Shown: positions 54,124-63,754 of the stretch, piece after piece | Layout of the letters: each line of letters begins with the position of its first letter | Position numbering within the stretch: the first letter of the stretch is position 1 | Assembly: GCF_030159895.1 (NCBI RefSeq) | Contig: NZ_BSNI01000002.1 | Location: 2,444,306 to 2,508,305 of the forward strand | Length of the DNA: 64,000 nt | Source of the DNA: Maritalea porphyrae | GTDB lineage: Bacteria; Pseudomonadota; Alphaproteobacteria; Rhizobiales; Devosiaceae | Direction: 5' to 3' | Translations under genes and position numbers: made by a program | Notes under the pieces: generated by a model | Told to the model about the DNA's origin: nothing | What the model saw: the letters and a program-made list of their open reading frames with translations, nothing else | Databases searched by the model: none

Positions 54124-56067
54124 TTACCTGTTCTCGCGGTGCTCAATAAGATCATCAACAACGCCAGGATCAGCCAAAGTTGACGTATCGCCCAACGCTC
54201 CAAAATCGTTCTCAGCAACCTTGCGCAAAATGCGGCGCATGATCTTGCCAGAACGGGTTTTCGGCAAGCCCGGTGCAAATTGGATGTGATCAGGGGAAGC
54301 AATTGGTCCGATTTCCTTGCGCACCCAATTGCGCAACTCAACCTTAAGGTCCTGATTTTCTTCTTCACCAGCCATCAATGTCACATAGCAGTAGATACCC
54401 TGCCCTTTAACATCGTGCGGATAACCAACAACAGCCGCTTCAGAAACCTTATTGTGCGCAACAAGCGCGCTTTCAATTTCCGCCGTTCCCATACGGTGAC
54501 CTGACACGTTGAGCACATCGTCAACACGACCGGTGATCCAATAATAGCCATCTTCGTCCCGACGACAGCCATCACCTGAGAAGTAATAGCCCTTGTAATC
54601 GGAGAAATATGTCTTCACGAACCGTTCGTGATCGCCGTAAACAGAGCGCATTTGGCCCGGCCAGCTATCTTTGATGCACAAAACACCCTCAGCAGCAGTT
54701 TCGTGAATTTCTTCACCACTCTGCGGATCAAGCACAACAGGCTGAACGCCAAAGAATGGCTTTGTGGCAGAACCCGGTTTCGTCGCAGTGGCACCGGGAA
54801 GTGGCGTCAACAAGTGACCGCCCGTTTCAGTTTGCCACCATGTGTCAACAATTGGGCATTTTCCCTTGCCAACCACGTCATTGTACCAATTCCAAGCCTC
54901 AGGGTTAATTGGTTCACCCACGGTGCCCAAAATCCGCAAAGATGACAGGTCGCACTTTTCAACATATTCGTTGCCCGCGCCCATCAGCGCACGGATGGCC
55001 GTTGGCGCTGTGTAGAACTGGTTGACCTTGTGCTTTTCACAAACCTGCCAAAAACGCGACGCGTCCGGATAGTTTGGCACACCTTCAAACATCAATGACG
55101 TGGCGCCATTCGCCAACGGTCCATAAATGATGTAGCTGTGCCCAGTGACCCAACCCACATCTGCGGTACACCAATAAATATCACCATCATGATAGTCGAA
55201 GGTATATTCGTGGGTCATCGCCGCATATACGAGATAGCCGCCTGTGGTGTGCAAAACGCCTTTTGGTGTGCCGGTTGAACCTGACGTATAAAGAATAAAC
55301 AGCGGATCTTCAGCATTCATGCGCTCTGGCTTACAGAACTCGTCAACGCCAGTCGCAGCTTCGTGCCACCAAATATCGCGGCCACCCTTCATCGCGATTT
55401 CGTTGCCGGTATTTTCGACAACTAGAATTTTCTCAATACCAAGGGCGTGCTTCGCCGCTTCATCAACATTTGCTTTCAGCGGAACTGTTTTGCCGCCACG
55501 ACGACCTTCGTCTGCTGTAATGACAACTGTTGACTTACAGTCTGTAATGCGGCCAGCCAACGCTTCAGGAGAGAAGCCAGCAAACACAATCGAGTGCACC
55601 GCACCAATGCGCGCACAAGCCAACATCGCGTAGGCTGCCTCGGGGATCATGGGCAAGTAAATCGTTACACGATCGCCCTTTTTGACACCCATATTGCGCA
55701 AAACATTGCCGAAACGGCTGACGCGACGGTGCAACTGCGCATAAGTTATATGCTCGTCATTGCCTGGCTCATCGCCTTCCCAGATTAGAGCGACTTGATC
55801 TGCGCGATCTGGCAAATGCCGGTCGATACAGTTCACCGAAACATTCAACTCGCCATCTTCGAACCATTTGATGGAAACATTTGAATGCTCAAAGCTGGTG
55901 TTTTTGATCTTTGTCGGCTCTTTCATCCAATCCAAACGTTTAGCGGCATCGCCCCAAAATCCTTCGGGGTCGTTCACAGAACGCGCATACATTTCTTGGT
56001 ATTTGTCCGCATCGATCAGGGCGTGTGAGACAATCTCTTTAGGTGGTTGATAAATGCTCTCACTCAT
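54124..56067 (-). CDS. acs: Acetyl-CoA synthetase
   Basis: Acs activates acetate to acetyl-CoA through acetyl-AMP in the cytoplasm. The 647-residue protein is full length, with the AMP-binding signature [20 protein letters not shown], the acetyl-pocket region TWWQTETGG, the hinge region [17 protein letters not shown], and the C-terminal [15 protein letters not shown] with the lysine that is acetylated to switch the enzyme off. AGGAGG precedes the ATG. It is monocistronic, with a terminator after it and a TTGACC dyad upstream. It would salvage acetate, for instance that freed by NagA-type deacetylation, though nagA is not in the window. Confidence 0.96.
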   Translation of the reverse strand: MSESIYQPPKEIVSHALIDADKYQEMYARSVNDPEGFWGDAAKRLDWMKEPTKIKNTSFEHSNVSIKWFEDGELNVSVNCIDRHLPDRADQVALIWEGDEPGNDEHITYAQLHRRVSRFGNVLRNMGVKKGDRVTIYLPMIPEAAYAMLACARIGAVHSIVFAGFSPEALAGRITDCKSTVVITADEGRRGGKTVPLKANVDEAAKHALGIEKILVVENTGNEIAMKGGRDIWWHEAATGVDEFCKPERMNAEDPLFILYTSGSTGTPKGVLHTTGGYLVYAAMTHEYTFDYHDGDIYWCTADVGWVTGHSYIIYGPLANGATSLMFEGVPNYPDASRFWQVCEKHKVNQFYTAPTAIRALMGAGNEYVEKCDLSSLRILGTVGEPINPEAWNWYNDVVGKGKCPIVDTWWQTETGGHLLTPLPGATATKPGSATKPFFGVQPVVLDPQSGEEIHETAAEGVLCIKDSWPGQMRSVYGDHERFVKTYFSDYKGYYFSGDGCRRDEDGYYWITGRVDDVLNVSGHRMGTAEIESALVAHNKVSEAAVVGYPHDVKGQGIYCYVTLMAGEEENQDLKVELRNWVRKEIGPIASPDHIQFAPGLPKTRSGKIMRRILRKVAENDFGALGDTSTLADPGVVDDLIEHRENR

Positions 56068-56191
56068 CGAGCCACTCCTCCTCGTTTTAAAGTCTACTAA
56101 CTAGGGCATTTCTGCCGGACTTACGGTTGGTGGCGCAAAACTAGCGCGCCACGCGTTGTCCCCACAACACCGTGTCCAAATGGCTAAAGCT

Positions 56192-56209
56192 TTGACCGCT
56201 TTAGGTCAA
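56192..56209. promoter_or_regulatory. Palindrome upstream of acs
   Basis: TTGACC and GGTCAA form a perfect dyad around GCTTTA between acs and the divergent small gene. It could be an operator; the protein is not identifiable. Confidence 0.35.
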
Positions 56210-56345
56210 TATCTGTTGGCATCTTTTTGGACTTGTTCTGGGTAATAGCTGCAATATTGCGACACTTTTTGTACCTGCAACGAAACGGAAAGGTGATGAA
56301 GCTATATTTGGCGCAACAATTCGCATTTCGAAAGCGTGAACGAAC

Positions 56346-56927
56346 ATGTCTGAGCATTCTGAAATACAAACCGAAACCGTTGGACCAGCGCAATCCGCCG
56401 ATTTGGGTTGGATCTTAACCCATGTTCACCAAGCGATTGACGAGCTTGAATTCTACAACAATGAATTCAAAGCTTTCGAAAAACAGCGGGTGAACAAGCA
56501 TCTCATTCGCGCATTGTTTGATTATGACCCGCATCACTTGCTGGTCTTGCGAAAAAATGGTGAGCGTGCCGGGTTTATGATTTCAGGGCCCGATAATGGC
56601 GTTGTTTTTCTCTATTGGTCCTACATTTTGCCTAAATTTCGCAACTCAAAGCTTGCGATCGTCGGCAACACGTTCTTCAAGACCTATTTCGACAATGGCC
56701 ACTGGCATAAGCTTTCGACTTTCACGCGAACGGGCAACCGCACCGCACTTATCATTCTCAAAAGATTTGGCTGGACAGAAGTGGCTCATCTTGAAAAGCA
56801 CATTTTTGGCGAAGACTACAAGATTTTTGAAATTGCTCTTGAGAAAACCGTGCCCGGCTATCGCCCGTTTGTCGTTCCAGGTCGCATTGGCCGCATAAAA
56901 AGCTGGCTCAAGGGCTTTTTATCCTAG
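56346..56927 (+). CDS. Hypothetical protein, possibly GNAT-like
   Basis: The 193-residue protein has no signal peptide or membrane segment. The order of segments (LLVLRKNGERAGFMISGPDN, VVFLYWSYILPKFRNSKLAI, then LSTFTRTGNRTALIILKRFG) recalls a GNAT acetyltransferase beta-alpha core, with the later NRTALIILKRFGW like the CoA-binding helix and the edge strand, but I cannot see the canonical acyl-CoA loop clearly. It converges with a FemAB-type gene 17 bp away. Confidence 0.6.
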   Translation: MSEHSEIQTETVGPAQSADLGWILTHVHQAIDELEFYNNEFKAFEKQRVNKHLIRALFDYDPHHLLVLRKNGERAGFMISGPDNGVVFLYWSYILPKFRNSKLAIVGNTFFKTYFDNGHWHKLSTFTRTGNRTALIILKRFGWTEVAHLEKHIFGEDYKIFEIALEKTVPGYRPFVVPGRIGRIKSWLKGFLS

Positions 56928-56944
56928 GCGACTCAGCGAAATTT

Positions 56945-58072
56945 TTAGTCAGACGGTGTGTTCTTTTTCAGCGACAGAATTCGGCGCATAATCTGCGCTT
57001 TCACGTCCCTAGCCAAGAACAGCGTGTTCCCCAAAAGCCTTGGCATAAACCAATGCGCATAGTTCATCACTTTTGGCACTTGCGACACAACGCCGGCTTT
57101 TCCGACCATACCATTCTTGAATTGGTGCAGCCCTAGAAAGCCGTCAGTTCCACCCAAATCGTACCATTTGATCCGCTCTTGTCGCGCCAGCCAACGCATT
57201 ATGTGCCAATGCATGAAATAACCAGCGCGAAGCGGCAAAGCCTGATCGTTCGTCGCACCATATAGATAGACAGAGGTATCCCCTGCCGTAAAAATCACAC
57301 CACCGGCCACCGGTTCGCCCTCATGCCGAACCAAGAAAAGCTCAGGGCGCGCACTTTCGTGTATATTGTCCATCAGATGATGCAGTGAATCAAAAGCCGA
57401 ATAATCCGGAAACTGCTTGCGCGCTGTCATCTCTCGATAAAGTTCATAAAAGACAGGCATTTGCGAAACGTCACAATGCTCAAATTCAAGCCCGTTCTTT
57501 TCGCTCTTTTTTAGATGTGCGCGCCACTTTTGGCCGAAACTCGCCCGCATCGCATCATCGGTGAGCTGAACATTCACAAAATAGCGATTTGGGAAAGGTA
57601 GGCCCGCGCCTTCTTTGAAGCCCCGTTCCTGCAGTTTCTCAACGGCAAAATTCGTTTCCGCAGGCTGCGGCCGCGGCAACATAGACAGCATTAAGCGGCG
57701 CTCTACCGCATAATGATTGATCAACATATCAACGACGTCGCCAAACAGTTGCTGCGCATTGGGCGCTGCAGCATCGAGCAGAATTGGTCCCCACTTGCAA
57801 ACTGCTAAGCCGCCAAGACCAAGCGGTGCTGCGCGATGCATCACCAAACAACCAGCGACCAGTTCATCATCCAGTTTGAAGTGCAGGCAATCAATTTTCA
57901 TGCTCGGCCAACGTTCAGAGGCGAAAACATGCATTTGCTCTTGGCACACCCCATCAAACAAATGAGCGGTCTCGTCCCATTCTTTTGGCGTCAAATAACT
58001 CATTGTCAGCTTCGCCCCTTTCGGGATCGAAACATCAGAACTATTCAGCATTTTTGCGGTCATATCAGCCAT
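56945..58072 (-). CDS. FemAB-like GNAT acyltransferase
   Basis: The 375-residue protein matches the acetyltransferase group related to FemAB (tandem GNAT folds). Features are QKWRAHLKKSEKNGLEFE (the substrate loop region), MPVFYELYREMTARKQFPDY, and the second-domain strand VAGGVIFTAGDTSVYLYGAT followed by WYDLGGTDGFLGLHQFKNGM. Such enzymes transfer an acyl or aminoacyl group in cell-wall, exopolysaccharide or lipid synthesis. The partner is not encoded nearby. Confidence 0.8.
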   Translation of the reverse strand: MADMTAKMLNSSDVSIPKGAKLTMSYLTPKEWDETAHLFDGVCQEQMHVFASERWPSMKIDCLHFKLDDELVAGCLVMHRAAPLGLGGLAVCKWGPILLDAAAPNAQQLFGDVVDMLINHYAVERRLMLSMLPRPQPAETNFAVEKLQERGFKEGAGLPFPNRYFVNVQLTDDAMRASFGQKWRAHLKKSEKNGLEFEHCDVSQMPVFYELYREMTARKQFPDYSAFDSLHHLMDNIHESARPELFLVRHEGEPVAGGVIFTAGDTSVYLYGATNDQALPLRAGYFMHWHIMRWLARQERIKWYDLGGTDGFLGLHQFKNGMVGKAGVVSQVPKVMNYAHWFMPRLLGNTLFLARDVKAQIMRRILSLKKNTPSD

Positions 58073-58186
58073 TGCAAGAATTTTGCCTATAGAATTGGGC
58101 GCGACTAAAACTATTATTCAAACAGTTGAATTTGAAACTCCTGCAAAAAATGCCTTTAAACAGATAATTTGAAGTAAATTGTACAC

Positions 58187-58217
58187 AAAGAACCCCGCCC
58201 TCAATTGAGAACGGGGT
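58187..58217 (-). terminator. Terminator of nagB
   Basis: On the - strand ACCCCG and CGGGGT close an inner CTCAATTGAG palindrome, then TTCTTT follows. Confidence 0.78.
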
Positions 58218-58248
58218 TTCTATTGAGTTAATTAGCGTAACAAATGAA

Positions 58249-59031
58249 CTACATTTGCTCCATGGCCTGATGCCGTGTCTCAGCCCAAATCGCATAATCT
58301 TTCATCGTCAGCTCCGCAGCTGCGGCTTCGTCAACAACGACAATCGCATGCTCGTGTAGTTGTAAAGCCGACGCTGGACACGATGCTGAAACCGGCCCCT
58401 CAACACAGCCCTTTATGGCTTGCGCTTTGTGCGCTCCGGTTGCCAGCAACACCACTTGGCGTGCATCAAGTATAGTACCAATGCCCATCGTCATAGAATC
58501 TGTGGGTTGGCGCTCATCATCTCCAAAGAAACGCGAATTGGCCTCAATGGTTGATTTGGTCAGTGTTTTGACGCGTGTACGCGAAGATAGACTGGAAAGT
58601 GGCTCGTTAAACCCAATATGTCCGTTAATGCCTATACCCAACAGCTGCAGATCTATACCGCCCGCCAATGCAATCAGCTCTTCATAGCGCTTGCATTCAT
58701 CGTTTGGGTTGTCGGCAACCCCATTCGGCACGAATGTGCGAGCTAGGTCGATGTCCACATGATTGAACAATTGCTCGTTCATGAAATGGCGATAGCTCTG
58801 CGGATGATCACCGCTAAGGCCAACATATTCATCCAGGTTAAAACTGGTCGCTTGAGAAAAACTCAAGTCGCCAGCTTTCTGCCGAGATATCATTTTTTGA
58901 TAAAGCGTGGTCGGTGAAGAGCCCGTGGCTAACCCCAACACACTCTTAGGCTTATTGGTGAGTTGTTGTGCAAATAAATCGCACGCGAATTCTGCTACAT
59001 CGTCAGAATTCGGCAAGATAACAAGACGCAA
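58249..59031 (-). CDS. nagB: Glucosamine-6-phosphate deaminase NagB
   Basis: NagB converts glucosamine-6-phosphate to fructose-6-phosphate and ammonia. The 260-residue protein has the active-site segments [17 protein letters not shown] and [14 protein letters not shown]. At the position of E. coli Asp141 it has Asn (INGH), as in the Bacillus-type enzymes. The allosteric C-terminal tail of the E. coli form is shorter. Translation probably starts at a TTG (59031), with GGGAG seven bases upstream. It follows the GntR gene by 84 bp and has a terminator after it. Confidence 0.95.
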   Translation of the reverse strand: MRLVILPNSDDVAEFACDLFAQQLTNKPKSVLGLATGSSPTTLYQKMISRQKAGDLSFSQATSFNLDEYVGLSGDHPQSYRHFMNEQLFNHVDIDLARTFVPNGVADNPNDECKRYEELIALAGGIDLQLLGIGINGHIGFNEPLSSLSSRTRVKTLTKSTIEANSRFFGDDERQPTDSMTMGIGTILDARQVVLLATGAHKAQAIKGCVEGPVSASCPASALQLHEHAIVVVDEAAAAELTMKDYAIWAETRHQAMEQM

Positions 59032-59115
59032 GGAATTGCTCCCATGTGATGATGATTGTGAACTTTAAAACGCAAAGGCGATACATTGCCGCCTTCGTCG
59101 TTTGATTGCTTATTC

Positions 59116-59895
59116 TTAGTCTTCGTCTCCAACATCTGTTGAATAGATATAGCGGTCACCTCGATAATATGAGTGGGTGAATTCAACCGGCTTGCCGCTC
59201 CGGTCAAAAGACGTACGCTCCATATCCAAGATCGCAGAGCCTTTTTCGACACCAAGATAGCCGCCCAATTCTTTGTCGCAGTTCGTCGCTTTGATTGATT
59301 GGCGAGCCTTTACGGGCCGGAACCCACGCGCATCCAAATGCGCATATAGGCTGTCGCCCTCATCTACCGCATCAGCGTCAATTGCTTCCAGCGGGAAGTA
59401 GGCGTGTTCATAGGCCATGATACTGCCATCCGCATAGCGAATGCGCCTAAAACACGAAACGCGCATATGGGGCGCAACGCCAAGCGCTTCGCAAACCTCA
59501 GGAATAGGCGATACCAACCCCTTAAAGACCAATTGCGAGCTCGGCTCCATGCCTCGATTTCGAATGTCTTCGGAAAAGCCGTTCAAGAACTTTAGTGACT
59601 TTTCAAGAGACTGCGGTCGATTGCGCGGCACATAAGTGCCCAAGCCACGTTTTTGAACCAACTGACCGTCATCGAGCAGAGGTTTAAATGCTCGGCGGAT
59701 AGTGACACGGCTAAGGCCCAATTTTTCAGAAAGCTCGCGTTCAGCGAGCAAGAATTCGCCCGCGGTCAATATGCCCTTCTGGATGGCTTGACGCAGCGCT
59801 TCGGCCAGCAGTTCATAACGAACGCCAGGGCGCTCCAATGCGGTTTTGAGATAACCAATCAAATCTGGCTGTGTCGCTTCGTCAACGTTCGACAT
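59116..59895 (-). CDS. GntR-family (HutC/UTRA) regulator, likely NagR-like
   Basis: The 259-residue protein has an N-terminal winged helix (EALRQAIQKGILTAGEFLLA, RELSEKLGLSRVTIRRAF) and a UTRA ligand domain (VSCFRRIRYADGSIMAYEHA, ILDMERTSFDRSGKPVEFTH). These match the HutC group that senses sugar phosphates such as GlcNAc-6-P or GlcN-6-P. GGAGG lies nine bases before the ATG at 59895. Placement directly upstream of nagB on the same strand suggests it controls amino-sugar use. Confidence 0.9.
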   Translation of the reverse strand: MSNVDEATQPDLIGYLKTALERPGVRYELLAEALRQAIQKGILTAGEFLLAERELSEKLGLSRVTIRRAFKPLLDDGQLVQKRGLGTYVPRNRPQSLEKSLKFLNGFSEDIRNRGMEPSSQLVFKGLVSPIPEVCEALGVAPHMRVSCFRRIRYADGSIMAYEHAYFPLEAIDADAVDEGDSLYAHLDARGFRPVKARQSIKATNCDKELGGYLGVEKGSAILDMERTSFDRSGKPVEFTHSYYRGDRYIYSTDVGDED

Positions 59896-60039
59896 TCTCA
59901 ATGTCCTCCAACAATAGGTCAGGTCACCCGCTGAACGACGAACGGAATCATCTACTCAACAACAACCATACCCATCAAATACCAATTCACAACCAAACTT
60001 GCAACAAACAATACCAAGCCGATAGAATTGGGCAGAAGA

Positions 60040-60678
60040 CTACTTTTGGGATGCACCGTTTCTAAAGATTGGGACAGTGCCAGTCCAAAGTATGCGACAG
60101 ACTTCGTCTTTCACATTTTCCCAGCTATGCGTGCGCGTCGAGCGAAAATGCAGGCTATCGCCTGGGCCAAGAATGACCTTTTCATTTTCCACATAGGTCA
60201 CCACCTCACCCTCAAGGATATAGATGATTTCTTCGCCCTCATGGCTGACTTGTTCCGACTTATATCCAGCGGGCACAGTGATGATAAACGACGACAACGC
60301 TTTACCCGCGAAGTCTGCACCCAAGCGTTCATATTTCAGGGATGAATCATCAACAGAAAAGCTCTCACGTTCGCCTTGGCGCGTACGGCCACGATGCACG
60401 GCAGGCGAAGAGACGAAAAACTCCATCTCAACATCCAAGCCCTTGGAAATCATCGACAATGCACCAAGAGAAGGCGTTGCTTGATCGCGCTCAACCTGAG
60501 ACAAGAACCCAACAGAAAGATTGGCCAACTCACCAAGTTCTTTCAAAGTCATGTTCATGGCACGACGACGTTCGCGAATGAGACCACCAACCAGCGGTGT
60601 TCCGGCGTGATGAGATCGCTCCTCGCCACCACCAGAAGCCACAAATTCTGTTCTTTGATCCAAATCGGCGTTGATCAT
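60040..60678 (-). CDS. XRE-cupin transcriptional regulator
   Basis: The 212-residue protein combines a helix-turn-helix of the Cro/XRE type (MTLKELGELANLSVGFLSQVERDQATPSL) with a C-terminal cupin domain (SEQVSHEGEEIIYILEGEV, PGDSLHFRSTRTHSWENV). The cupin senses a small molecule; in this family often polyamines, amino acids or phosphonates. No target gene is evident beside it. It diverges from the GAF gene with about 190 bp between. Confidence 0.9.
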   Translation of the reverse strand: MINADLDQRTEFVASGGGEERSHHAGTPLVGGLIRERRRAMNMTLKELGELANLSVGFLSQVERDQATPSLGALSMISKGLDVEMEFFVSSPAVHRGRTRQGERESFSVDDSSLKYERLGADFAGKALSSFIITVPAGYKSEQVSHEGEEIIYILEGEVVTYVENEKVILGPGDSLHFRSTRTHSWENVKDEVCRILWTGTVPIFRNGASQK

Positions 60679-60867
60679 GTCAGCTATTCCTGCCCGTCTA
60701 TCCCTCGCCAGCGTAAAAGTGAGTTTACACCAGCGCCCTAAGCTCCCTAAATGCGCAGTGATTCCAAAAGCCCGCTCGCTCCCGGTCAGCGCAGTTGGGT
60801 TCGCTTAAACCAAACCGCAAGCAAACGCGACAAAAAAACCGAAAAAAACAAGAATTTGAGTTCAAAA

Positions 60868-61305
60868 TTGACAAATGGAAAACAATGCAATTCAGAGGAT
60901 TGCAATGCAATTTATCATTCTTTGTTTTTGGCCGCTGAACACAATCCAGGCTGCAAGCTGCTCACGGTTATGGAGCTAGATCTGGATGCCGGCTTAGCGA
61001 AGCGTGCTTATTCTTCCAACCCAGATGCCTACCCAACGAGCGGCACCAAACCGATCATCCACAATGATTGGTTTGAAAAGGTTGTTATGCAGCAAAAGCC
61101 ATTTCTAGCCAACGCCCCAGACCAAATGGGCGATCAATTCCCCGACCTGGACCTGATCACATCATTGGGGTGTGGCGCGATCGTCAACGTGCCCGTGGTT
61201 GAAAACGGTAAAACCATCCTAGTCATCAATATCCTGCACGAAACAGGATTTTTCACACCTGAGAAATTTCAAGCCGCTTGCGCTCTAGCAGAGCTATTTG
61301 ACTAA
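60868..61305 (+). CDS. GAF-domain protein
   Basis: The 145-residue frame matches a stand-alone GAF-fold protein: AIYHSLFLAAEHNPGCKLLTVMELD, KRAYSSNPDAYPTSGTKPII, LITSLGCGAIVNVPVVENGK. The start is uncertain. The frame is open back to 60751, but that part is Lys/Asn-rich low complexity and does not resemble the family, so I place the start at the TTG at 60868 (which also reads TTGACA). Function unknown; small-molecule sensing is likely. Confidence 0.65.
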   Translation: MTNGKQCNSEDCNAIYHSLFLAAEHNPGCKLLTVMELDLDAGLAKRAYSSNPDAYPTSGTKPIIHNDWFEKVVMQQKPFLANAPDQMGDQFPDLDLITSLGCGAIVNVPVVENGKTILVINILHETGFFTPEKFQAACALAELFD

Positions 61306-61408
61306 ACAAACTGTCACCACAACACCGCATAGTCCAACTTGACTTAGCCAGTCACATCGCCATGTTAAAGGCGAACCAGAATTATCAGCTGACGATGGAG
61401 TTCACCTC

Positions 61409-62233
61409 ATGGAATTAGCGCAACTAACAACCGCGACTTTGGATTGGATCAATGGCTATGGCACCAATGTCCTTGTTGCATTAATTGTGTTGATTGTCGG
61501 CTGGTATTTGGCGAAATGGCTCGCTTACCTCGTTGTACAATTGCTGCCAAACACCAAAGCATTTGACGACACCGTTGCCCCCATGTTTGGCCAGCTCGTG
61601 CGCTATGGCGTCATCATCACAGCGATTGTAATCGCTTTGAGCGGGCTTGGCGTGCAAACCGCATCCATTATTGCGGTCATTGGTGCGGCCGGTTTGGCAA
61701 TCGCCCTAGCTTTGCAAGGCACACTTTCAAATATTGCTGCTGGTGTGATGATCATCTGGCTGCGCCCTTTCAATGTGGGAGACTACATTGAATCAAGTGC
61801 GGTAAATGGCACGGTGAAACAAGTTGGCTTGTTCGCAACGCGATTGCGCACGATTGATGGCCTTTATGTATTTACCCCAAATGCGAAGATTTGGGATGCC
61901 ACCATCACCAACTACAATAAGGAAATGACACGTCGTCTCTCTTTTGATGTTGGCATTGACTACAAAGCTGACATCGACCTTGCGCGCAAAGTCTTGCTGG
62001 ACGTCGCAAATGCTGACGAGCGCGTGCTAAGTACACCAGAACCCGTTGTCTATGTGATGAATCTAGGTAACAGCTCGGTTGATCTGCAACTCCGCGCATG
62101 GACCCGCACATCCGACCATTGGGAAACCCGTATGGCGATCAATGAAGCTGGCAAAAAGGCTCTTGATGCAGCTGGCGTGGATATCCCCTTCCCGCACATG
62201 CGAATACTTGCGCCAGAACTGGTTCAAAAATAA
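61409..62233 (+). CDS. Small mechanosensitive channel (MscS family)
   Basis: MscS opens under membrane tension to release osmolytes. The 274-residue protein has three membrane helices (VLVALIVLIVGWYLAKWLAY, VRYGVIITAIVIALSGLG and the pore helix), with the pore motif GAAGLAIALALQGTLSNIA, followed by the beta domain (RPFNVGDYIESSAVNGTVKQ, then VYVMNLGNSSVDLQLRAWTR). GGAG precedes the ATG. It resembles E. coli MscS in size. It stands alone. Confidence 0.94.
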   Translation: MELAQLTTATLDWINGYGTNVLVALIVLIVGWYLAKWLAYLVVQLLPNTKAFDDTVAPMFGQLVRYGVIITAIVIALSGLGVQTASIIAVIGAAGLAIALALQGTLSNIAAGVMIIWLRPFNVGDYIESSAVNGTVKQVGLFATRLRTIDGLYVFTPNAKIWDATITNYNKEMTRRLSFDVGIDYKADIDLARKVLLDVANADERVLSTPEPVVYVMNLGNSSVDLQLRAWTRTSDHWETRMAINEAGKKALDAAGVDIPFPHMRILAPELVQK

Positions 62234-62246
62234 TTCACCTTCGCCC

Positions 62247-62277
62247 TTGACCTAGAGCAGCTCCAACCCCCTATTTA
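62247..62277 (+). promoter_or_regulatory. MerR-type promoter (19-bp spacer) of merR-akr
   Basis: TTGACC (-35) and TATTTA (-10) are 19 bp apart, the spacing twisted by MerR-family activators. Between them lies an imperfect dyad TAGAGC-A-GCTCCA. The promoter precedes the MerR gene by 31 bp. Confidence 0.65.
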
Positions 62278-62307
62278 TCTGAGATAGTCAGATGAAAGGG
62301 TGTCAAA

Positions 62308-62685
62308 ATGAATATTGGCGAAGCAGCAAAAATGAGCGGACTATCTCCCGACACCATTCGCTTTTACGAAAAGCGAGGGCTGATCTTGTCTACCAAAAGG
62401 GACGAGAAAGGGCACCGCTACTACGCAGAAAGTGATGTGGGGTGGCTGGGGCTATTGGCGTGTCTACGCGGCACCGGCATGCCACTGGCAGAAACCGAAA
62501 CGTTCACCCATTTGGTGAACGAAGGTGAACACACAGTGCCAGACCGCATCGACCTTTTGGAAAACCATCGGGAAAGACTGGCCGAAAAACGCGCTGAACT
62601 CGACGCCTACGAAAAACACTTGGACGAGAAAATCGCTTACTACAATTCAGTACTTAAAAGCCAAAAACATGAGGCCGCGCAATGA
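62308..62685 (+). CDS. MerR-family transcriptional regulator
   Basis: The 125-residue protein has the MerR winged helix (NIGEAAKMSGLSPDTIRFYEK, then HRYYAESDVGWLGLLACL) and a dimerisation coiled coil (RIDLLENHRERLAEKRAEL) with no C-terminal metal-binding cysteines. It most likely senses an organic ligand or oxidative signal. AAAGGG precedes the ATG. It overlaps the reductase gene by four bases (ATGA), and the long-spacer promoter lies upstream. Confidence 0.92.
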   Translation: MNIGEAAKMSGLSPDTIRFYEKRGLILSTKRDEKGHRYYAESDVGWLGLLACLRGTGMPLAETETFTHLVNEGEHTVPDRIDLLENHRERLAEKRAELDAYEKHLDEKIAYYNSVLKSQKHEAAQ

Positions 62686-63668
62686 ATAAGCCTGAAATTG
62701 AACTGTGGACCGGCCAAACAATTCCCCGACTAGGATTTGGCTGCTGGGCCATTGGCGGCCCATTTTGGGCTGATGCCATACCGGTTGGCTGGGGTGTGGT
62801 CGACGACAATGAATCCAAAGCCGCAATTGCCGCCGCAATTGATGCGGGGATCAAATTTTTCGACACTGCTGACGTATATGGCGCTGGCCATTCTGAGAAA
62901 ATCCTTGGCGAAGCGCTCAAGGGGCATGATGACATTTTTGTGGCCACTAAGTTTGGCAACAAATTCAACGAAGAGAACAAACAAATCACCGGAAAAGGTG
63001 CTGACCGCGCTTACATACGCAAAGCCGTGCAAGCGTCACTTCGGCGTTTACAACGCGAGGTCATCGATCTCTATCAATTGCACATTGACGATCTAGACGG
63101 CGACGAAGCAATCGAAGCTCAAGCCGCCTTAGAAGAGCTCGTCACTGAGGGCCTAATTCGTGGCTATGGCTGGTCATCCGACCACCCAGACCATTCCAAA
63201 CAATGGATTGGTGGCGCAAACTATCGAGCAATTCAGCATGATCTTAACCTGTTCACGCCAGCAACAGAGACACTCGATATTATCAACAAAAACAACCTGT
63301 TGTCGATAAACCGCGCGCCACTTGCCATGGGCATGCTTGGAGGCACGTACAAAATCAATCACAGTTTTGGTGAGGATGATGTGCGCGCAAGCGGCGAGCC
63401 TTGGGTCAATAAGATGGGCGCCGTCAGCAGCGCAGAAGACGCGCAAGAACGTCTAGATGGCATCAGAGAAATCCTAACAAGCGGTGGCCGCACTGTCGCC
63501 CAGGGAGCACTAGGTTGGATTTGGGCACACAATAGTACTGCCATCCCAATCCCTGGTTTTCGCACCGTGGCGCAAGCACAAGAAAATGCCGGCGCGCTCG
63601 AATTCGGTCCACTTGGTGTCGACGCGATTGCTGAAATCGACGCGTTGGTGAAAGGCGAAATTGCCTAA
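62682..63668 (+). CDS. Aldo/keto reductase
   Basis: The 328-residue NADPH enzyme has the AKR catalytic tetrad in order: FFDTADVYGAGHSEKILG (Asp, Tyr), VATKFGNK (Lys) and the LHIDDLDG region (His). The C-terminal NADP loop is RTVAQGALGWIWAHN and PGFRTVAQAQEN. It probably reduces a reactive aldehyde or ketone. It is coupled to merR (four-base overlap) and so is presumably its target. A terminator follows. Confidence 0.93.
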   Translation: MNKPEIELWTGQTIPRLGFGCWAIGGPFWADAIPVGWGVVDDNESKAAIAAAIDAGIKFFDTADVYGAGHSEKILGEALKGHDDIFVATKFGNKFNEENKQITGKGADRAYIRKAVQASLRRLQREVIDLYQLHIDDLDGDEAIEAQAALEELVTEGLIRGYGWSSDHPDHSKQWIGGANYRAIQHDLNLFTPATETLDIINKNNLLSINRAPLAMGMLGGTYKINHSFGEDDVRASGEPWVNKMGAVSSAEDAQERLDGIREILTSGGRTVAQGALGWIWAHNSTAIPIPGFRTVAQAQENAGALEFGPLGVDAIAEIDALVKGEIA

Positions 63669-63695
63669 GACAACATTCCAAAAATATCAAAAACT

Positions 63696-63721
63696 AAGGG
63701 GTGCCAGCGCACCCCTTTTTT
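63696..63721. terminator. Bidirectional terminator between akr and msrA
   Basis: AAGGGGTGC and GCACCCCTT pair perfectly around CAGC, followed by T; an A run on the other side serves the opposite strand. Confidence 0.9.
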
Positions 63722-63754
63722 GCTTCAAGCTTGGTCTTATTATTTCTAGCTTCG

